From positions 1 through 10,194 of the forward strand of contig DAOWFN010000121.1 of the NCBI GenBank assembly GCA_030637945.1: DNA of 10,194 nucleotides. The letters run 5' to 3'. The notes under the pieces are model-generated. The model worked only from the letters and a program-made list of their open reading frames with translations, ran no database searches and was not told the origin of the DNA. Numbering within the stretch: position 1 is the first letter of the stretch; every line of letters starts with the position of its first letter. Shown here piece after piece: positions 6,906 to 10,194 of this stretch. The DNA is from Gammaproteobacteria bacterium. GTDB lineage: Bacteria; Pseudomonadota; Gammaproteobacteria; SZUA-229. The translations under genes and the position numbers were made by a program.

Positions 6906-7570
6906 TCTCTCAGTTGAAGCAAGAGTTAGATACACCGGATTTTATCGTTGTAGAAGGTCCTATCGGTGTCGGGAAAACAACACTGGCCAATAAACTCGCC
7001 AGTTCTTTTGGTAGCGACTTGTTACTTGAAGGCGCAAATGAAAATCCTTTTCTGGAAAGGTTTTATGATGATCCAAAAGCAGCTGCATTACCCACGCAAT
7101 TGTTTTTTCTGCTGCAGCGTACACGACAGTTAGCAGAGATGAAGCAGGAAGATATGTTTAACCCTGTTCGTGTAGCTGATTTTTTAATCGAGAAAGATCG
7201 TCTGTTTGCGGAGCTTACTTTAGATGCGGATGAGCTTGAGCTGTATGAGCAGGTTTATTCAAATTTAACCATCGACACTCCGCAACCGGATCTTGTCGTG
7301 TATCTACAGGCTCCTGTTGAAGTCTTGTTAGACCGCATTCAAAAGCGCGGCTTAAAACACGAGCGATTTATCGAAGCGGCTTATTTACAACGCTTATGTG
7401 ATTCGTATGTGCGATTTTTTTATCAGTATGATGATACGCCCTTATTAATCGTAAATGCTGCAGATATCGATTTTGCAAATAATGAGGCGGATTATCAGTT
7501 GCTTCATCAGCAGATATCAGAAGTGCAATCAGGGCGTCATTATTTTAATCCTACACAGGTGGCGCTTTAA
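6902..7570 (+). CDS. Deoxynucleoside kinase (deoxyguanosine/deoxyadenosine kinase-like)
   Basis: This is a dNK-family kinase that phosphorylates deoxynucleosides to 5'-monophosphates for nucleotide salvage. The 222-aa protein has the P-loop 'EGPIGVGKTT' (18-27), the substrate-side Glu in 'LLEGANENPFLERFY' (41-55), and 'VADFLIEKDRLFA' (91-103) with the Asp-Arg pair equivalent to the family's DRS motif. The strand 'PDLVVYLQAP' follows (129-138), then the LID-type 'DRIQKRGLKHER' (144-155) with its Arg residues. These are the landmarks of the dGK/dAK/dCK fold and separate it from thymidylate kinase, which has a different DR(Y/H) context. Substrate preference cannot be read reliably. The ATG overlaps the folK stop, so it is the fourth gene of the tight operon. 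A 118-bp gap separates it from panB. Confidence 0.88.
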   Translation: MISQLKQELDTPDFIVVEGPIGVGKTTLANKLASSFGSDLLLEGANENPFLERFYDDPKAAALPTQLFFLLQRTRQLAEMKQEDMFNPVRVADFLIEKDRLFAELTLDADELELYEQVYSNLTIDTPQPDLVVYLQAPVEVLLDRIQKRGLKHERFIEAAYLQRLCDSYVRFFYQYDDTPLLIVNAADIDFANNEADYQLLHQQISEVQSGRHYFNPTQVAL

Positions 7571-7599
7571 AAGCAGTGAATAGATAACAGTGAGTAGTT

Positions 7600-7624
7600 G
7601 TAGGAGCGGAAACTTGTTCCGCGA
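7600..7624 (+). repeat. REP-like extragenic palindrome
   Basis: GTAG (7600-7603) is followed by a short palindrome: GCGGAA (7606-7611), a 5-base loop ACTTG, and TTCCGC (7617-7622), then GA. The pattern of a GTAG or GTGG head, then GAGCGG, a loop and CCGCGA, is that of REP elements linked to REP-associated tyrosine transposases (RAYTs) in many gammaproteobacteria. It lies in the gap between the kinase gene and panB and has no T-run, so it is not an obvious terminator. Only one copy is visible, so membership of a genomic family is inferred. Confidence 0.6.
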
Positions 7625-7654
7625 TTTCTCTCAGGGTAATACAAATGCTTGAGA

Positions 7655-7660
7655 TATACT
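7655..7660 (+). promoter_or_regulatory. Possible -10 box upstream of panB
   Basis: TATACT matches five of six bases of the -10 consensus and lies 28 bp before the panB ATG. No acceptable -35 is found 16-18 bp upstream (the positions read CAGGGT or similar) and there is no TGn extension. A panB promoter is plausible in this 118-bp gap, but this call is weak. Confidence 0.25.
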
Positions 7661-7688
7661 CGTAAATATCACCAGAAATATATTGATT

Positions 7689-8507
7689 ATGAGCACACAG
7701 ACAGACACCAGGAAAAAAGTAACGGTACGCCGATTAGCTGAAATGAAACAGGCAAAAGAAAAAATCGCCTGCTTAACAGCTTATGACGCGAGTTTTGCGC
7801 AGTTGCTGGAGAAGTCGGGTGTTGATGTCGTGCTGGTCGGTGATTCTTTAGGCATGGTTATTCAAGGAGAAGAAACTACCTTGCCTGTGTCTGTTGAAGA
7901 TATGTTGTATCACACCCAGTGTGTTGCCAGAGGTTTAACGAATGCATTATTGATTACTGATATGCCTTTTTTAAGTTTTACCTCTATTGAGGAAGCTGTG
8001 TTAAATGCAGGTTTGTTCATGAAGCAGGGCGGCGCGCACATGGTAAAACTTGAAGGCGGTGTCGATCAGGCTGAAACGGTAGCAGCGCTTAATAAAAATG
8101 GTATTCCTGTCTGTGCGCACCTGGGTCTGCAGCCGCAGTATGTGCATAAGATTGGCGGTTATCGTGTGCAGGGCAGAGATGAAGTAGCGGCAGGTAAAAT
8201 GATTGCTGATGCCTTAACCCTGCAGGAAGCAGGTGCTGATCTGATGTTGCTCGAATGCGTACCGGCATCGTTAGCAGGTAAAATCACTGAAGAACTGGAT
8301 ATACCGGTTATAGGTATCGGTGCAAGCGCTGACTGTGATGGTCAGATATTAGTGTTATATGACATCCTCGATATAAGTTTTGGCATACGTCCCAAGTTCA
8401 GTAAAAGTTTTATGTCGTCTTCTAATAGTATTGAAGATGCGGTAAAACATTACGTAACAGCAGTTAAAGAAAGTGAGTTTCCTGCAGCTGAGCATGTGTT
8501 CAGTTAA
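7689..8507 (+). CDS. panB: 3-methyl-2-oxobutanoate hydroxymethyltransferase
   Basis: PanB transfers a one-carbon unit from 5,10-methylene-tetrahydrofolate to alpha-ketoisovalerate, giving ketopantoate, the first committed step of pantothenate synthesis. It is a cytosolic TIM barrel, usually decameric. The protein is 272 aa from ATG 7689 (E. coli 264). Landmarks are 'CLTAYDASFA' (28-37), 'VLVGDSLGMV' (48-57) with metal-binding Asp52, and 'LLITDMPFLSF' (87-97) with Asp91. 'MVKLEGG' (118-124) carries Lys120 and Glu122, 'CAHLGLQPQ' spans 142-150, 'LLLECVP' (186-192) has the catalytic Glu189, and 'GIGASADCDGQILVL' (209-223) follows. 'GASADCDGQ' replaces the more usual GAG-x-x-CDGQ, a mild change. 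A TTG at 7683 would add two residues; ATG 7689 is preferred, though no clear Shine-Dalgarno precedes it. panC follows after 24 bp. Confidence 0.97.
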   Translation: MSTQTDTRKKVTVRRLAEMKQAKEKIACLTAYDASFAQLLEKSGVDVVLVGDSLGMVIQGEETTLPVSVEDMLYHTQCVARGLTNALLITDMPFLSFTSIEEAVLNAGLFMKQGGAHMVKLEGGVDQAETVAALNKNGIPVCAHLGLQPQYVHKIGGYRVQGRDEVAAGKMIADALTLQEAGADLMLLECVPASLAGKITEELDIPVIGIGASADCDGQILVLYDILDISFGIRPKFSKSFMSSSNSIEDAVKHYVTAVKESEFPAAEHVFS

Positions 8508-8531
8508 GTTAAGTTCAGGCAGTATTGATTT

Positions 8532-9395
8532 ATGTCGATGACACTCTGTCAAAACATAGAGCAGTTACGCGCGCAAATAGATGGGTGGCGTGATGATAAA
8601 GAAATCATTGCCTTTGTGCCTACCATGGGCAACTTGCATGATGGTCACCTGTCGCTGGTTGAGATCGCGCAACAAAAAGCTTCACGTGTCGTGGTTAGTA
8701 TCTATGTCAATCCGCTACAATTTTCACCTGATGAAGATTTTGAGAGTTATCCGAGAACCCTGGATGCTGACCTGGAGCAATTGAACAAGCTGGGGGTGGA
8801 CCTGGTTTTTATGCCGGATGATTCGATGATGTATCCTCAGGGTCAACAGCGAAGTACGTTTGTTGATGTGCCGATTCTGTCACAGATTATTGAAGGTGAG
8901 TTCCGCCCGGGATTTTTTAAGGGTGTGGCGACGGCGGTATTAAAACTGTTTAATATGGTGCAACCGGATATTGCTGTGTTCGGAGAAAAAGATTTCCAGC
9001 AGTTATTAATTATCAGGCGATTGGTTGAAGACCTGAATTTGCCCATTAAGATTATCGGCGCTGAGACCAGGCGTGAATCGGATGGTTTGGCGATGAGTTC
9101 ACGAAACAGTTATTTAAATGTGTCAGAAAGAGCAAAGAGCAGATTGTTGTCTGAAACATTGCTGGTGTTTCGACATCAAATAGAGCAGGGAGCAGATATT
9201 AAACAAGCAGAGAAATCCTGTGTCGAAACCTTAGAAAATCATGGTTTTATAGTGGATTATGTGACGCTCAGGGAAACTTCCAGCCTGAATGAGGTGTCTG
9301 ATGATGAGATCACTAAAAATAAGGAATTAATTATTCTGGCGGCAGCGAAAATAGGCAAAACGCGCTTGATCGATAATTTGAAATTTACTATTTAA
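8532..9395 (+). CDS. panC: Pantothenate synthetase (pantoate--beta-alanine ligase)
   Basis: PanC activates pantoate with ATP to pantoyl-adenylate and joins it to beta-alanine, giving pantothenate. The 287-aa protein (E. coli 283) has the nucleotidyltransferase HIGH-type motif in 'VPTMGNLHDGHLSLV' (29-43), 'SIYVNPLQF' (56-64), and 'YPRTLDADLEQL' (73-84). It also has 'GEKDFQQLLIIRRLV' (151-165) and the KMSKS-like 'RESDGLAMSSRNSYL' (181-195). One signature differs. Where E. coli has SRPGHFRGVST, this protein reads 'FRPGFFKGVAT' (124-134), so the conserved His is Phe128; the surrounding Arg, Pro, Gly and Lys/Arg are kept. It follows panB by 24 bp with only a weak AGG upstream (8517-8519), so the two are probably one transcript. 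panD comes 118 bp later behind its own promoter. Confidence 0.97.
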   Translation: MSMTLCQNIEQLRAQIDGWRDDKEIIAFVPTMGNLHDGHLSLVEIAQQKASRVVVSIYVNPLQFSPDEDFESYPRTLDADLEQLNKLGVDLVFMPDDSMMYPQGQQRSTFVDVPILSQIIEGEFRPGFFKGVATAVLKLFNMVQPDIAVFGEKDFQQLLIIRRLVEDLNLPIKIIGAETRRESDGLAMSSRNSYLNVSERAKSRLLSETLLVFRHQIEQGADIKQAEKSCVETLENHGFIVDYVTLRETSSLNEVSDDEITKNKELIILAAAKIGKTRLIDNLKFTI

Positions 9396-9419
9396 TCAAG
9401 ATGTTGCGCACTACTGGAC

Positions 9420-9448
9420 TTGAAGCGACGGCCTGGATAAACGATAAT
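9420..9448 (+). promoter_or_regulatory. Sigma-70-type promoter of panD
   Basis: TTGAAG (9420-9425, four of six consensus bases) and GATAAT (9443-9448, five of six) are separated by the ideal 17 bp. Transcription would start near 9455, about 60 nt before the panD ATG. It lies in the 118-bp panC-panD gap, where no terminator is visible, so panD may be read both from this promoter and by read-through from panBC. Confidence 0.6.
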
Positions 9449-9513
9449 ATACGGAAATGCTGATATACTACTCGAACAGGTATTCATTAAGATCCGTGAC
9501 AGATTAAATATTT

Positions 9514-9894
9514 ATGGAAATTACACTTTTAAAATCAAAACTTCATCAAGCAACAGTGACGCTTACCGAACTGGAATATGAAGGTTCATGCGCGATTGAT
9601 GCGGATTTATTGTCTGCGGCGGGTATTCATGAATATGAGCAGATCCATATCTACAATCTGAATAATGGTGAGCGTTTTACTACATATGCCATTCAGGCTG
9701 AAGCAGGAAGTGGCGTAATCTCTGTTAATGGCGCTGCAGCACATAAGGCAAATAAAGGCGATCGAGTAATTATCTGTTGTTACGCGCGATTGTCGCAACA
9801 TGAGGTGGCAAATTTTAAACCAACGCTCGTTTACCTCAATGGCGCGAATCAGATTATTCGTACCTCAAATCAAATACCTGTACAGGTAGCTTAA
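9514..9894 (+). CDS. panD: Aspartate 1-decarboxylase (pyruvoyl-dependent), proenzyme
   Basis: PanD decarboxylates L-aspartate to beta-alanine, the amine substrate of PanC. It is made as an inactive pi-protein that cleaves itself between Gly24 and Ser25 to create a pyruvoyl cofactor. Here 'LEYEGSCAID' places Gly24-Ser25 at exactly the E. coli numbering, with Lys9 in 'KSKLHQA', Arg54, and Thr57-Tyr58 in 'RFTTYAI' (54-60). 'SGVISVNGAAAH' (66-77) follows, and the protein ends 'IPVQVA' as in E. coli. The 126-aa length is the family's normal size. The gene completes a panB-panC-panD set. No panM/panZ maturation-factor gene is seen in the window. ATG 9514 gives the family start, but no Shine-Dalgarno is evident. 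Some gammaproteobacteria keep panD next to panBC and others elsewhere. Confidence 0.97.
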   Translation: MEITLLKSKLHQATVTLTELEYEGSCAIDADLLSAAGIHEYEQIHIYNLNNGERFTTYAIQAEAGSGVISVNGAAAHKANKGDRVIICCYARLSQHEVANFKPTLVYLNGANQIIRTSNQIPVQVA

Positions 9895-9902
9895 ATATCT
9901 GC

Positions 9903-9935
9903 GTAGGGTGAGCACGTCTCATTGTGCCCACGCGG
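9903..9935 (+). repeat. REP-like extragenic palindrome downstream of panD
   Basis: GTAG (9903-9906) is followed by an imperfect palindrome: GTGAGCAC (9908-9915), an 8-base loop, and GTGCCCAC (9924-9931), with seven of eight pairs and one A-C mismatch. A single A-to-G change at 9911 would make it perfect. It then reads GCGG. The GTAG head matches the element at 7600, but the stem sequence differs, so it would be another subfamily. It lies in the gap between panD and the convergent frame on the - strand and is not followed by a T-run. Confidence 0.5.
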
Positions 9936-10020
9936 TTATCAGTTTCAGGGTTTGTTATTCGTAGCTAACACTAAAATGCCCGCCCAGTCTGAGCTTAAAA
10001 AGTTTTTTGTTTCTTCCGTA

Positions 10021-10194
10021 TTATTCGTGTACTGATTCTGATTGATGACGTTTTATTTCTTTTAGATCCGCTTCATTATTACAGAACTCAATTTCAGTCA
10101 CATCAATATCGGGCTGGGCTAACTTCTCGTCGCACTCATCGGTATTTGTGCAGTCTGAGCAGTTCTTCATCTGCTGGTGTATATCTTTTACGCT
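10021..10194 (-). CDS. Cys-rich hypothetical protein, C-terminal part or small protein (5' end may be outside window)
   Basis: On the - strand a frame enters from the right edge and runs 57 codons to a TAA at 10023-10021, convergent to panD. The frame is too short to be conclusive by length, but its composition is protein-like. It is very hydrophilic, with 'NCSDCTNTDEC' carrying three Cys (C-x2-C-x5-C), then 'DIDVTEIEFCNN' with a fourth, and an acidic and basic tail 'EADLKEIKRHQSESVHE'. The Cys spacing could bind a metal or Fe-S cluster, but this is only inferred. An internal ATG at 10170-10168 would give a 49-aa protein; no clear Shine-Dalgarno precedes it and the frame stays open upstream, so a longer gene is equally likely. 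No signal peptide or membrane segment is visible. I do not recognise the family. Confidence 0.45.
   Translation of the reverse strand, partial: SVKDIHQQMKNCSDCTNTDECDEKLAQPDIDVTEIEFCNNEADLKEIKRHQSESVHE

Noticed and set aside
8355..8552. Opposite-strand 65-codon frame across the panB-panC junction
   Set aside because: It overlaps conserved PanB sequence and the panC start and has no recognisable motif; it is a shadow frame.
9901..9935. Hairpin after panD as an intrinsic terminator
   Set aside because: The stem has a mismatch and an 8-base loop, and no T-run follows on either strand; a REP-like repeat fits better.
1..10194. Defence system, phage, integron or CRISPR array
   Set aside because: No spaced repeats, transposase, integrase, toxin-antitoxin or nuclease motifs were seen; nearly all genes are housekeeping with similar codon use.

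Overview
The window looks like a core chromosomal stretch of a gammaproteobacterium that is moderately AT-rich by eye. PcnB, PanB, PanC, PanD, HtpG and HslR all read as the gammaproteobacterial types, and the order pcnB-folK-(kinase)-panB-panC-panD is a variant of a layout common in that class. The genus cannot be named from the sequence. No phage, integron, CRISPR, tRNA or rRNA signal is visible. All complete genes lie on the + strand. The only - strand gene is a fragment at the right edge.

Layout. (1) Positions 2-934 hold the C-terminal end of a TPR protein, followed closely by a methylguanine-DNA methyltransferase. (2) Positions 968-3011 form a self-contained heat-shock unit: a near-consensus sigma-32 promoter, htpG (bacterial Hsp90), and a strong intrinsic terminator. 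(3) Positions 3012-3272 are AT-rich and have no convincing gene. They lead into hslR (Hsp15, rescue of stalled 50S subunits) and a Nudix hydrolase 6 bp further on. (4) From about 4181 an extended -10 promoter appears to drive a tightly packed set: an O-methyltransferase, pcnB, folK and a deoxynucleoside kinase, with junctions of +1 bp, a GTGA overlap and an ATGA overlap. (5) After a 118-bp gap carrying a REP-like palindrome come panB and panC, then panD with its own good sigma-70-type promoter. (6) A second REP-like palindrome lies between panD and a convergent Cys-rich open frame that runs off the right edge.

Functionally, PanB, PanC and PanD cover most of pantothenate synthesis. PanB makes ketopantoate, PanD makes beta-alanine and PanC joins pantoate to beta-alanine. 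The ketopantoate reductase step is not in the window. FolK supplies the folate pathway, and PanB consumes 5,10-methylene-tetrahydrofolate, so the folate and pantothenate genes are linked by a cofactor. The kinase feeds dNTP salvage. PcnB polyadenylates RNA for decay. htpG and hslR are both heat-shock functions.

I found no undescribed multi-gene system. The items most worth a second look are the sigma-32 promoter, the two GTAG-headed palindromes, the kinase nested between folK and panB, a His-to-Phe change in a PanC signature motif, and the Cys-rich fragment at the right edge.
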